A stretch of 64,000 bases of DNA from Ariolimax columbianus. Lineage: Eukaryota > Mollusca > Gastropoda > Stylommatophora > Arionidae. Below, in pieces: positions 34,101 to 49,100 of the stretch. The notes beneath the pieces are model-generated. The model had not been told where the DNA came from. It saw nothing but the letters and a program-made list of their open reading frames with translations, and ran no database searches. The position numbers and the translations under genes were made by a program. The stretch lies in the NCBI GenBank assembly GCA_036924085.1, contig JAVGWX010000012.1, positions 3,959,249-4,023,248 on the forward strand. The letters are read 5' to 3'. Numbering within the stretch: the stretch's first letter is position 1; each line of letters starts with the position of its first letter.

Positions 34101-37100
34101 GGTTGTTCTCATGTCAACTGAGACAGTGGATCACTAGTGGCCAGCTCCTGGTTGTTCTCATGTCACAATGTAGAACTGCAGTTTTGATCAGTTCTTTGGG
34201 TCTGCTGCAAAAGCTGTTTTCATTGGTTGGTTTCTGAGATGTGGTTTCATCTCTTGAAATGCTGGACAGGACAACGAGTGTTGTTCCAGTGCCAAATGGA
34301 TGTTGGCAGTGTCTACAGACTGGATTGGAGAGAGAGATGTCTTGTTTAGCATGTTTCACCTGACCCTGATTACTCTCAACTCCACCTTGATCAGTATATT
34401 TCACCTGACCCTGATTACTCTCAACTCCACCTTGATCAGTATATTTCACCTGACCCTGATTACTCTCAACTCCACCTTGATCAGTATATTTCACCTGACC
34501 CTGATTACTCTCAACTCCACCTTGATCAGTATATTTCACCTCACCCTGATTACTCTCAACTCCACCTTGATCAGTATGTTTCACCTGACCTTCATTACTC
34601 TTCTCTCCCACCTTGATCAGTATGTTTCACCTGACCCTGATTACTCTTAGCTCCCACCTTGATCAGAATATCTCAACAGACCCTAATTTATTTTACCTAT
34701 CTTTAGAGAAGCATTAGCTGGATTCAGCTGCATTATTGTGGACCTAAGGTTACAAATATAACTGAGCCGTCACTACTCTTCCCCCCCCCCTAGATATTTC
34801 CACTCTTGGGCGGTCTATATCTCCCAGTTTTTTACGAAAAACAATACCAGAATTTACAGAAAAAAAATTACATAAATAAACTGACCTCAGTGTAGCCACC
34901 AAATGGTGGTGAAGGTGGAGGAGCAGAAGGCATGGTCGCAGCGCCATCTGACCTGGGTTTGCCTGATGGAAACTGTCGCTTGGGGATTCGGTGAAGATAG
35001 CCATAGCCAATGTTGCAACCCAAACTGTGGATCAAAGTAGCTTGTACGTTATACTGTGAGTACACAGCTGAGAGATGATTTCATGTTAGATAATAACAAA
35101 TACATAACTCCTTCTTCTTCTTCATCATCTTCAACGATTAGAATCCAACAAGGTCATGTCTGTAGCTGGCCTTCTGTGGCAGATTCCCCTGAACTGTGTT
35201 CTACAACAGGGATCCTGTTCATACATCTTCAGTATGCATTTGTTGGGACTGCATTTGTTAGATCAGCTCCCCTTAATTTAGTTAACCTGAACCAATATAA
35301 ACATGTACATGGAGGGTCATGCACTAGGCTAGCAACCTCACCATGTCAAACAGAAACTACTACTTCAAGAGTACATTTGTGTTGCAGCAAGTTGTCTGAA
35401 GGCGTGAAATCTAAGTGACTCTATGCTCTATACATTTCGAGAAAAAAAAAATATGGCGGAGAGTGACTTAAAAGATCTATATTGATAATCTGTAGAGAGG
35501 TATTATTACAGTTGCATGTTCCAACACGAAGAAAGTATGGCTCACCACCATGGAAAAGTGTGAGACCTCACCATGTATTACCAAATAACGCAATGGATCA
35601 GACAAATAATAATATATATCAATGGATCAGACAAATAATGGAACAAACGATACAGATGAAATCTGGCCACCTGGGAAGAACTCCGATTAAATAATATCAG
35701 AGATGAGATGTCACATCTGGAGAGTGAGACAGACCTAAACTCAGTTAATGAAGGGCCAAATGTCCATCAGATAACCAGAATAGGACATCTATGTATTGGA
35801 ATCTGAAATGTAAGAACATTATACCAGGCAGGAAAGCTGGATAACCTAATACAGGAGTCTGAAAGCATGAAACTGGATATAATTGAGGTGGCTGAAACCA
35901 GATGGATGGATACAGGTTATATACACAAGGAGAACCATATACTCAGATGAGAACAACACCAACATTAAGTTGGTTTTCTAATAAAGAATGAGTTACAAAG
36001 GAGAATTCTTCTTCTTCCTCTTCTTCGTTCGTTCTCAATCTCCCACTACCAAACCCTGAAAGGGCTTAAGTAGCAGAATGTAGTCCAGAGAACGGAGTGC
36101 GTTGTGTCGTACTTTTACAGCTTGGCTGCGATATTTGCACCTTTCGGTCCAACACATCCGACTTCAGCAAGCATTTTTTGAGTACCGGGTTAGCATTCCC
36201 TCTTCGATCCCTTCTCCTTAGCCAGTCTGCCCTGCTGCAGTCTGTTATCCAGGATCACCGTGTGGAGGTGTAGAAGGGTCTTGGCAGCTATGGTTCGCTG
36301 GCCCTGATGCTAGCAGTCAGCTATGGGTCGCTGACCACTGCAGCTTATGCGCTGCTCAGCATCTTGATACCAAAGGAGAATTCAAGGATACTGGAGTGAT
36401 ACTGTTAAAAATAAGTGCAAAACCCTTCAATTTGGCCATAGTGCAAACGTACGCACACACACAAGGTTACTGTGAGGAAGAGATCAAGGAATTATATGAA
36501 GATCTGCAAAAAGTACCCAAACAAGTGAACACAACAGATAAACTAATAGCAATGGATGATATGAATGAAAAAATTGTCCCTCTGTATTCTACTGGCGGAG
36601 GCACGCTCTTTCTACCTCAGACCGCAATCTTTTAGGCGATATCAGGACGTATTAACTAGTACTTGGATACACGTGTGCGCCTGTATGTACCTATGATAGT
36701 TGGTCAAACATAACCAAAGTGAAATGGAAGGGCCTCACCCTGAGGGCGCATGTTAGAGTTGCATAAGAGTGCATGTATGTACGTAAAATGTTAGATCAGA
36801 GTCCCGTTGTCTGCCTGTGATTTAGGGACAGTACAAACAAGGAAAATCATATTCAGGAAATAGTCTCAAAGTGAAAGCTGTGATAAAAGGCAAACTTAGC
36901 TACTATCATATTGTTTCAGTATATGTGTGGCAGACCCATCCTTGTCATACAGAAGAACATATATGATCAATATTTAATATTCTGAAACAATGACAGACAT
37001 CATTAATTTCCTGTTAAAGTGAAAGCTAATTTATGAGAAAAGTCTGAGTTACCTTCCTTTGCCACCCCAGACTTTGTTGGGTGTGATAGTTACCTCCCTG

Positions 37101-40100
37101 CAAGAATCGGACTCTGTGTTGTAAACATAGAGCTTCAGTGGTTTCCCTTCGTGGGACTCAATCAAAGTGAAGAGATCCTCTGACTGAAAAACAAACCATG
37201 GATGATTAAATACCTGCACGCTAGATGTGAGATACAGTAGGTACTTGTGGGATAAAACTGTATGATGATGAGAGATGTCCAATATAAACTGCCAAGTTTA
37301 TGACGGAATGAGACGTGGTTATTTCTTCGCTGTCATTCGCTCAAATAATTGCATGTATCTTTTTTTTAAACCCAGGGGTCCATTTGCAGCTTCTGTTATT
37401 GCCATTCTGTTCCTCTGCTCCTCTCATGGAGTTGGCATCCCTATGAGAACTTGATCTAACATTTCTTTGTTTTCCCTACATAGACCCATGTATGTGTGAG
37501 ATTGTTCAGTCTGCAGTTGCCTGTTCAGACTGAATATTGTCACTTGATTAGACAAGGAGCAGTATGCTTCTATTATTTTCAATTATGGGTGTTCTGTGTG
37601 GTATTTGTCTTTGAAGTTTATTTTGATTATTATCTTCATTTCTTCATATGAACCCTCATCTTCAATTTCGACTTTGCTTTCTCCCTCTTTGACTAATTTA
37701 TCTGCCTTCTCATTGCCATGTATCTTATAGTGTGCAGGAATCCACTTAATGACAAAATTGCAGTTGGTATTCTTGAATGATAGGCAGGATGACTAGAATA
37801 GGACCACTGTCACCTTCCAAGCATAAATTAAAAGTGACTAAAGAGGGTTGTGCTTGAGGCCAGCAACCTTATCATGTTAAAAAACATCCCCACTAAAATC
37901 AGCAATTGCAAACACTGAAATACAGGCTTCTTGTAAACGGACCCACTGCAGTGCTTCACATTGGAGTGAAAAGGTGAATGACTGAATTCATGAGTGCCAC
38001 AGGCAGGCTGTCCAATTTGTTATTTTTGTGATTTCTGATGACCATAATGACTGAGATGTGGTTAACTGAGAAGTAACGACAACATAAGCTAACAAGTGTC
38101 ACACCTGCAGGAGCAAAATTAAGAAATCTGTAAACACTGGAAACGTTATAAAAATTTTCTATGAATTATTAGGTCAATACTGGTTGGCTTGTGTAATCGT
38201 GCTTCATTCTTTGTAATGAAATGTCGACAACTGATAGTCCCAACCATACTGTCCCACAACAGACATCCCCAACCACACAACAGACATCCCCAACCACACA
38301 CGTGTCACATAACAGACATATCCAACCACACACGTGCCACACAACAGACATCCCCAACCACACACATGCCACACAACAGACATCCCCAACCACACACGTG
38401 CCACACAACAGACATCCCCAACCACACATGTGTCACATAACAGACATCCCCAACCACACACATGCCACACAACAGACATCCCCAACCACACACGTGTCAC
38501 ATAACAGACATCCCCAACCACACACGTGCCACACAACAGACATCCCCAACTACACATGTGTCACATAACAGACATCCCCAACCACACATGTCACACAACA
38601 GACATCCTCAACCACACACGTCACACAACAGACATCCCTAACCACACATGTCACACAACAGACATCCCTAACCACGCACGTCACACAACAGACATCCCCA
38701 ACCACACACATGTCACACAACAGACACCCCCAACCACACACATGTCCCACAACTGACAGCCCCAACACCACAAAACATCACACTACAATCTGGTTACAAC
38801 ATCACACAAATTCACTAACTACAGAACATAACACAGAAACTAACCTACCAATGCAATAAAACTAAACTGTAAAATAAACAGACTAAAACAGTACTCAATC
38901 AACTAGACTGACTACACCATCCAAGTAAAGTCTACACCATCATTCACTCAAACAGACAGATCAAACCATTGCTCGCTCTAACAGATAGATCAAACCAATG
39001 TTCACTCAAACAGATAGAACAAACCACTATTCACTCAAACAGATAGATCAAACCACTGTTCACTCAAACAAACAGACCAAACCACTGTTCACTTAAACAG
39101 AGTCTAAACCATCATTCCCTCAAACACAGACAGTCTAAATGATCATTCACTAAACCATCATTCACTCAAACAGACAGACAGACAGCCTAAACCATCATTC
39201 ACTCAAACAGATAGACAGACCAAACCACAGTTCACTCAGACAGACAGCCTAAGCCATCATTCACTCAAACAGACAGACAGACCAAACCACAGTTCACTCA
39301 GACAGACAGTCTAAACCATCCTTCACTCAAACAGACAGACCAAACCACCATTCACTCAGACAGACAGACTAAACACTACTAAAAAAATAGACAGACTAAA
39401 CCAGCATTCAATCAAACTACACATCACAGACAAACAATCAAATAGACAGTGTCACTAGCAGTTACCTCATGTAGGACAGAGTCTGCTCCAATAACAAAAT
39501 CTACATTAGATTTCAGACCAGCCAGATCAGCAGGGGAGTTTGGCTGGACCTCCTGTTGGACAACAAACAAAGAGACCATGTAGACAGTTGTATGCTAAGC
39601 ACTTCCCACTGTGAAAGATGTCTCTGGAATCATCCAAAGCTGTTGTGTAACAAGCTCGGGTAACTAATCATCCTCATGTGCAGCGTCTGTTCAAACTGGA
39701 ATCCTGGTATCCAATCAGGTAGATCAGTGTATGGTGCCAGGTAACATAATCCTATCCTTTCATTCTGATAATCCATCTGGTGATCCTTAGAATGTGTCTT
39801 CCATAATCCATCTGGTGATCCTTAGAAGGTGTCTTCTATAATCTATCTGGTCATCTTTAGAAGGTGTCTTCTATAATCTATCTGGTCATCTTTAGAAGGT
39901 GTCTTCCATAATCTATCTGGTCATCTTTAGAAGGTGTCTTCCATAATCTATCTGGTCATCTTTAGAAGGTGTCTTCCCTAATCTATCTGGTCATCTTTAG
40001 AAGGTGTCTTCCATAATCTATCTGGTCATCCTTAGAAGGTGTCTTCTATAATCTATCTGGTCATCCTTAGAAGGTGTCTTCTATAATCCATCTGGTGCCT

Positions 40101-43100
40101 TGCTGCGTCTTCCTTGTTTTGTCTTGTGTACTCACGTTTGGTTATAGTATGTCATTTATGGGTGGTATCCCTCTTGCGGGTTACTAGACCTAGGGATTGG
40201 CATGGCTCTCAGCTGTCCGGTCTCCAGCACTGCCCTAGTGATGTTTAACCTGCCCACCAGTACAGGGCTTGTAATGCCTTTGGTGGTGCTGATAACTGTA
40301 AACATTGAGTGAGGTCAAGCTACTGACTGTTTCTCTCTATCACCTCTTGGAGGAATGCCAATATTGGTGAATTTAACAACAAAAAAAGATTTTTAATTTT
40401 CGTTGATGAAGAGCTAATGAATTGGAAACATTTTGTTTAAGATAAAGTGATAAGTTAAAACAGGCAACATTAATGATATCTTCTTCTTCTTCTTCTTCGT
40501 CGTACGCAGTCAGACAGTAACCATTATTTTTTCGAAAAAAGCAGCGGTCATCCTGAGGCTGTCGACACTGCCATAGAGCTTGTCTAGTGTTGCCACTGGT
40601 GATGGCCACATCTGCTCTCTCTGATCCTCGTATGTCGGGCAGTTTTGCAGCAAATGCTCAGCGGTCATTTTCCCGGTACCACACGGGCATTCGTCGGTGC
40701 CACCTATCTTCAATTTGTTGAATAGGTGGTACCTCAGTCTATTGTGGCCAGTGCAAAGTCTGAAGACCACGACCTGCTCTCTTCTGTTCAGCTGGTAATA
40801 GGCATCATTTTTGGTGTAACCAGTATCTTCAGTTTCCCATATTGCTGATGTATCTAGCTCTAATAAGCCGTTTTGACTCTTTGTATGTCACACTAGTATC
40901 TGGTTGTGGTAGTTTTGCACCTTCTTTGGCCAGTCTGTCTGCCTCCTCGTTGCCTTGGATGTTGCAGTGAGATGGAACCCACTGCACCACTACCCTTTTT
41001 GGTGCGGACTGCTGGCATAGTTGGCAGAGTACTGCTATTAAATCATTATAAGTTCAGTATTTTTCTGGCTTTTTAGTGCTGTGACTATGGTCAGAGCATC
41101 TGTAAGCAGGATTATATGGCTTTCATTCCTTTTACCTGTCACCATTTCTTCCGCTGCCGCCCTCAGTGCCTCTGCCTCCGCTCTGAAATTGATTGTGTAT
41201 TGTCCAGTAGCGAATGACAGTGTTATTTTTCTGCCATTTGGTAGGTTCAGAAATGCTCCTGCCCCTCCATTCTGTGTTGTATTTGTTATGGAACCGTCGG
41301 TGTATGCATGGGTCCAGTCCATGCTTGGGTAGTTTTCCGTTATATAACTCAGGGTAGTATCTCTTCTTTCTTTTTCAGTCTGGCAGTTTTTGTTTTCAAT
41401 ACCTGGTATATTTTCTACCACCTCTGGAAATATATGCTGCCTCCAGGTAGGTTTTTTTTACAGTAGGGATGGGCTTTGGTGTTTGTGCGTTCATGGGGTT
41501 TTCGTGCATCTTTGCTTTGGCTATTTCTGCAAAGTTTCTTCGCTTTAGTTTCCCATTTCCGAAATTGTTTAGTCTCTGGTGAATTGGATGGTCAGTCAGT
41601 CTTCTGAGTGTCTCTGATTGCAGCTGGGCTCTGCAGTCTCTTCTGTCGGTCATGGATTGCAGTTTTGTAATCTTTTAAAGTTCTACAATTGGCGTTGACT
41701 TCATGCCTCCTGTTATAACTCTCATGGCTTGGTTTTGAAGTTTGCTAATTTTATCGAAGTTCGCCTTTGCTGCTGTTGTCCATGCCGCAATGCCATACTC
41801 GAGAACTGGTCTCACTCTTCCAGTGCACAGTTTCTTTAGTATGCCTTCGTCTGCTCCCCAGCTTGTGCCAGCAAGTTTCCTCATGATTGCCATTCTTTCT
41901 CTGGCTCTCATTCGGTTTCTCTCAATTAATGATATACAGCATAGACAAGCACAAGTTCAAGAATGAAACAGCTAAATCTGACAGATGAAACAGCTAAATC
42001 TGACAGATGAAACAGCTAAATCTGACAGATGAAACAGCTAAATCTGACAGATGAAACAGCTAAATCTGACAGATGAAACAGCTAAATCTGACAGATGAAA
42101 CAGCTAAATCTGACAGATGAAACAGCTAAATCTGACAGATGAAACAGCTAAATCTGACAGATGAAACAGCTAAATCTGACAGATGAAACAGCTAAATCTG
42201 ACAGATGAAACAGCTAAATCTGACAGATGAAACAGCTAAATCTGACAGATGAAACAGCTAAATCTGACAGATGAAACAGCTAAATCTGACAGATGAAACA
42301 GCTAAATCTGACAGATGAAACAGCTAAATCTGACAGATGAAACAGCTAAATCTGACAGATGAAACAGCTAAATCTGACAGATGAAACAGCTAAATCTGAC
42401 AGATGAAACAGCTAAATCTGACAGATGAAACAGCTAAATCTGACAGATGAAACAGCTAAATCTGACAGATGAAACAGCTAAATCTGACAGATGAAACAGC
42501 TAAATCTGACAGATGAAACAGCTAAATCTGACAGATGAAACAGCTAAATCTGACTAATGAAACAGCTAAATCTGACAGATGAAACAGCTAAATCTGACAG
42601 ATGAAACAGCTAAATCTGACAGATGAAACAGCTAAATCTGACAGATGAAACAGCTAAATCTGACAGATGAAACAGCTAAATCTGACAGATGAAACAGCTA
42701 AATCTGACAGATGAAACAGCTAAATCTGACAGATGAAACAGCTAAATCTGACAGATGAAACAGCTAAATCTGACAGATGAAACATCCAAGACTAAAGATG
42801 CACATGGAAGATAAACAATACAATACAATGCTTATGGAAGAGACAGCAGGACCAAACGGGGAGCACAGAATAGTAACACTATCAACAAGCCAAACATGCC
42901 ATAAAAGTTCACTAAGGAGAGTTGGGCATGGAGCAGGCGTCCTCATCATGTAGAAACTTTCAGCCACAAAACCTTCAACAGATATGGACATGTCAACTAA
43001 GAAGACAAATTGGACTCAATCATCCAAGATGGAAGCAGATCCTCCAGCAAAGAGGGCAAATTATGCCATGAAGTGAGTCAGCAGGGAATCTGCACTGTTG

Positions 43101-46100
43101 ACATACCTGCTTTCTTTAAGGAGATAAACATAAAGGCAACAGTGAAGATGTGCATAGAGCTACTGAAAATACAGGTCCAAATACTTGAATTTCTTGTAAA
43201 GGGGCCATACGCAGTGGTAGCCCTATGCTCCACTTGAGGTGAAGAGGTGAAACGGCAGGGCCACAATGAGGTTAATCAGCTAGCCCACAAGACACACATA
43301 CATACTCTCTCTCTCTCTCACAAACACATCCTTAGTTATACATACCAAAATATGCCAGACATTTTCATTAGCTCCTTCAAATGAGCAGAACCTGTAATGG
43401 AAATAGGTCAGAAGAAAAGGTTATCAAGTCAACCAGGCTGCATTTGCCAGTTAGATTTACTAGACCAAAAATCCTGTCATTTATTATTAGCTTATAATGA
43501 GGTACTCAATAACACTAAATCCTGTTTAAGGTACAACAAATGCTGCATTGGCACTTACGTTTTACAACTGGGATAGATAACGTACAACTGAGTCGTAAAG
43601 TGAATCTATCCTCGTAAAACTAATCCATTTTATAATGCTTTTCAGTTGGATAAGCTCCGGACACATACTTAATGACAAATATATTTTCTAATTAAATTAC
43701 TTGAATATTATTACTAGCTGTATCCTAGCCTGTCACTGGGGCCGTTAAAGAGAGCTAATAATAGTAACACTGTAACCTGCTATAACTAGAAACAAGACAA
43801 TAGTAAGAACTGACTAAGACAGGTTGGGCATGGCACTGGCAACCCGATCCCATAGAAACTTTAAGCCATAAAACAGATATTGACAGATCAATGTTTGATG
43901 ATTTGGAATGTGTTTGTTGAAGTGAAGACATTTGCTCCACTGGGAGCTGTAAAGGTTCTCATTGATTAGTCATAACCAGCTGAGTGGTGAAACAAGTAGA
44001 TGCACTGTAATATATCAAACAATGTCGTAAGAGGTGACTAAAGAGGGGTGTGTATGGGACAAGCAACCTCATCATGTTAAACCAATACTGTTAAAATCAC
44101 CACTGAAAATGATTGGCTACAGACTTCCTGTAAGTGATCACGTGTAGAGGTGATGGTCTTATGTTTCACATTAAGCAAAAAAGGTGAATCAATCAGTCAC
44201 AATTGTTAATATATACATGATGATGATTGACCCATTGGGTAAGATACAATAGACTGACTGCAACCTACTGTGCATGTCGTAAAGGCAGCCAGATACAATA
44301 AACTTGACAGATGACTTGGCTACCAGCAGCCAGATACAATAAACTTGACAGATGACTTGGCTACTAGCAGCCAGATACAATAAACTTGACAGATGACTTG
44401 GCTACTAGCAGCCAGATACAATAAACTTGGCTACTAGCAGCCAGATACAATAAACTTGGCTACCAGCAGCCAGATACAATAAACTTGGTTACCAGCAGCC
44501 AGATACAATAAACTTGGCTACCAGCAGCCAGATACAATAAACTTGGTTACCAGCAGCCAGATACAATAAACTTGGCTACTAGCAGCCAGATACAATAAAC
44601 TTGGCTACCAGCAGCCAGATACAATAAACTTGGTTACCAGCAGCCAGATACAATAAACTTGGCTACCAGCAGCCAGATACAATAAACTTGGCTACCAGCA
44701 GCCAGATACAATAAACTTGGCTACCAGCAGCCAGATACAATAAACTTGGCTACCAGCAGCCAGATACAATAAACTTGACAGATGACTTGGCTACCAGCAG
44801 CCAGATACAGTCAAATAGTCTACTAGACGTTAGCTCTCGGAAATGGGGACTGAGAGCACAAAACATGTGCATGTCTGCGCCTACAGACTGTTGGATTGTG
44901 TTTGAGGACTTGCCACTGCGGAAAGTGGGGTCCTTCCTGTATCTTCGTAGCAATATTGACAGACTTGGAGGTACAGATACATGCAATAGAATTACAAAAG
45001 ATGAAAGTGACATTCATTGTCTACTATGGAAGTACTGGGAGACTAGAGGACAGATAAAAATGGAAATGCTCAACTCAAATGTGAAGTCAGTTCTTGTGTA
45101 TGGCTCTGATACATGGACATCAACAAAATCAACTTTGGGGAAGATCCAGAATGTCATAAATAGATGTCTTAGCAGAAATTTGGGTTACAATGGTATGATA
45201 AAATCACCAATAAAGAACTCTTGAGGACAGGACAGTCTCTGGTGGATAGAGAGGACACTGGTGTTGGGTCGGTCACAATTTGAGGAATCCAGCTGATAAC
45301 AGCAGACAGTCTGTTCTGAAATGCCATCAGCAGAAAGTGGATATGATGACCAAGAAACACGTGGAGGGAAGAGAACTACTAAAAAATATCAGGAGTTTAT
45401 GGATGACATGGTCTGAATTGGAGCTATTGGCCATGGACTGGACTACTTGGCATGTTTGTTGTTGACCTGTGTTCAGCTTAATTATATCAAACTGCAGTTG
45501 TGGATGTATGCTTCAGTTGGAGCAACAGTGAACAGATGATGAGGTTTTTCTTCATCTGCACCCTTGGAAAGCCAGTTCATTTCCCTGTTATTGCCTGTAC
45601 CGTATTGTATTTGGGGAACTCTTTGTGCAGTGTTTTTTTTTGCTGAGAACCAAACAGATACTCTACAATCATCAATGTGTGCTCTGTCTGTTGCTGGGAG
45701 GCCTTCAAGCCATTAGTGTTTTTGTTATAAGATGTAAAATAAATGACCAAGGTCTGAAAGGAGCATAAAGAGTTGGGCATGGGGCCAACTATCCCCACCC
45801 TGTAGAGATTACAAGTCACAACAACAATCAAAAGTAGACATCTACGCCCCCATTGTAGGACAGGAAGTACTACATCAAGTCGCGCTAAATAAGGATGTGA
45901 ATGGAGAAGCCAATACCATCCTGTACAAAGTATAAACTACCAGAAAAGCAGACCTCTACAATCCATGGTAGGAGAGAAAGGACCAATTCAAGTCATGCTA
46001 AAAACGGTTGTGAATCGGGCAGGCAGCATCATCCTGTATAAACTATAAACTACAAAAAAGTAGACCTCTACACTCCATGATAGGGAAGAAAGGACCAAGT

Positions 46101-49100
46101 CTGTCAATAAAAAAGGTTGCATATGTTGACTGTGTGAGCAGTCATTTATCATTAGCTAAGCTGAATGCAAAGGAGGAAAAATCATTTCTGACACTGACCT
46201 TATACTGACTCCTAGAAGACCTTGGCCTCCCCAGTTGTGAGAAGGCACCAGATTGACCTCCCTAACACTCTGGGTCTTGCTGCTGTACACTGTCACCTTC
46301 AGAGGCTTCTCAACATTTGCTCTCAGCAGCTCTTTCAGTGTGTCATTGTCTTGGTTCTAGTGATAGGAACATGAAGGAACAGAAGCAACAATACATAAGC
46401 AACAGAAATAATGAGTGACAGATATATTCCAGCTATGACTTTCCATTACAAAGACACTGGTTTAAACATGCAACCTCGACACAACTGAGCTATTGTTGTT
46501 CGAAGCAGCTCCTGCTGAGTTGAGATAACTCTTGATGTTTCTTTGGTAACAGGTTACAGGGACTCTTCTTACATCCCGAAGTATACTTGCAAAGGTGGAC
46601 TGGGGTCATCCTGCCTATAGTGCTCCTCCAGTTAGCTCACCATTATGAAGTGACAGTATCGATTCCAATCTTGTTGGCTAGACTGTTGTGAAAGTGTCTC
46701 TTTTCAGCAGTGCAAACGAGAACATGTCTTGGGGGTTCTTGATCAGTATATTTCACGACCTTGATTACTCTTCGCTCCGACTCGCTAGTCTACATAGCTG
46801 TACATTGGCACCTGACTTACTGCAGGGAAGGACAGACAGCAAGGAAAAGAATTAGTCACCCCACACCAAAATAGCTGAGACCTAGTACAAAGAAGTCTCT
46901 AACACTTGATCCACGACAGCAATGCCTGCTGTGAGATACCCCCTTTCCACCACCCAACATGGTGACCTCTAACACTTGATCCCCGACAGCAATGCCTGCT
47001 GTGAGAGACCCCCTTTCCACCACCCAACATGGTGACCTCTAACACTTGATCCCCGACAGCAATGCCTGCTGTGAGAGACCCCCTTTCCACCACCCAACAT
47101 GATGACCTCAAACACTTGATCCCCGACAGCAATGCCTGCTATGAGAGAACCCCTTTCCACCCCCCAACATGGTAACTCAATAACTTAGCTCTTGTCCTCC
47201 CATCCCATCTTGAACAACAACTAATTGTTCACTCAAACATTCAAAGGACAACAACAAAAGTTAAAGGCAGTCACATAACAGACACTGCCGTCGAGAGTGA
47301 TGTGGTAGAGACTTCACTGTACTAGACCTCAGCTTTTTCTGAGGTGAGGCTACCAGTTCCATTCATCACTGCCTTGCACTCACTAACAGTAAGTCTGGTG
47401 TCTATTTACAACTAGGAAGACTGGAGCGAGTCATGATAGACAAACATTCTAATTGTTCTGCCATTTGGATGCTTTACTTCAGCCTTTCTATCCCAGAGGA
47501 ACCACAGCCTTGAAATAATGTCCAGGTCTCATGAATCCCATCAGAAACCTGCTGTATCATCAGTAAGATGTTCATATTATCAGATATAAATAATTGTCAG
47601 ATCACTTCTCCCAGGCATTTTAAGATTTTGGCCTCACAATAAGCCTGAATGAAACAAATGTGCTGGGACAAGACATAGATGCCACCCCAACCAATACCAT
47701 CGAAAAAACTACGAATTGGCAGCAGCTGTCAACCAGTTCCCATACCTGAGATTCCTCGTTAATGACAAACTCTCCCTAGACCCAGAAATAGGCAATCGCA
47801 TTGGCAAAGCTACTGTCATATTTTCCCCATCTCACAACACGTGTCTGGGAAAACCTCAAACTTACAGCCAAGACTAGTGCCATCAGTAGGCTCATATATG
47901 GTAGCAAAGTATGGGCAACCTATGCCAAACCAGAGCAAAGGGGTAAACACCTATCACCTACGGTGCCAAAGATTCATCCTTAGCGACTCATGGAGAGACA
48001 TGGTGACAAACGCAGAGAAACGTTCTCACACCATTCTCCTTAGGCAGTAAAGACGGGTCACATCCCCAAAAATATTCTTTATGGACAGCTGACATGTGGT
48101 AAAAGTTCAGTTGGCCAACCACAGCTGACATTCAAGGAGGTTAGTAAACGGGACAAGGAGACACTGGATATGGGTCTGGCATCTTTGGAAGACATAGCTG
48201 AAGATCGATCCTAATGGAGATGCAGCCTAAAAGAGCCACCCCCTTCTGAGTGAAATAAGCTTTTGCAACACAGAGAAGTGAAAAGACAACACTGCAAGGA
48301 AAAGGAAAACCAAAAACTCAGTAGACAGTTGCTACTCCAAGATCTCATCATTGCATAGTCAGACATGACTGAAAATGGGCTACTATAGTCAGACATGACT
48401 GAAAATGGGCTACTATAGTCAGACATGACTGAAAATGGGCTACTACTGAACTGTTTAAAATCTTTTGATGGATTTCAATAAAGTGCTTATCCTACCTTGA
48501 CAATATGCCAGAGGGAGTAAATCAAATAACCTTGATCTGGTACATTCTGTTCATTACAAAAAAATAATGAGGTTACTATTTCACTTTTCCCTCACAATAA
48601 CCGAAGCTGGAAGGTGTAACATGGAGATGGGGAAGAGAATAAGGCTGGCAAAATCTGTTTTCACCAACAGGAGTCATATATTGACATCCACCAACAGGAG
48701 TCATATATTGACATCCACCAACAGGAGTCATATATTGACATCCACCAACAGGAGTCATATATTGACATCCACCAACAGGAGTCATATATTGACATCCACC
48801 AACAGGAGTCATATATTGACATCCACCAACAGGAGTCATATATTGACATCCACCAACAGGAGTCATATATTGACATCCACCAACAGGAGTCATATATTGA
48901 CATCCACCAACAGGAGTCATATATTGACATCCACCAACAGGAGTCATATATTGACATCCACCAACAGGAGTCATATATTGACATCCACCAACAGGAGTCA
49001 TATATTGACATCCACCAACAGGAGTCATATATTGACATCCACCAACAGGAGTCATATATTGACATCCACCAACAGGAGTCATATATTGACATCCACCAAC

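Noticed and set aside
41965..42784. CRISPR-like regular repetition
   Set aside because: Units directly abut with no unique spacers, and the genome is eukaryotic. The same reasoning applies to the other arrays.
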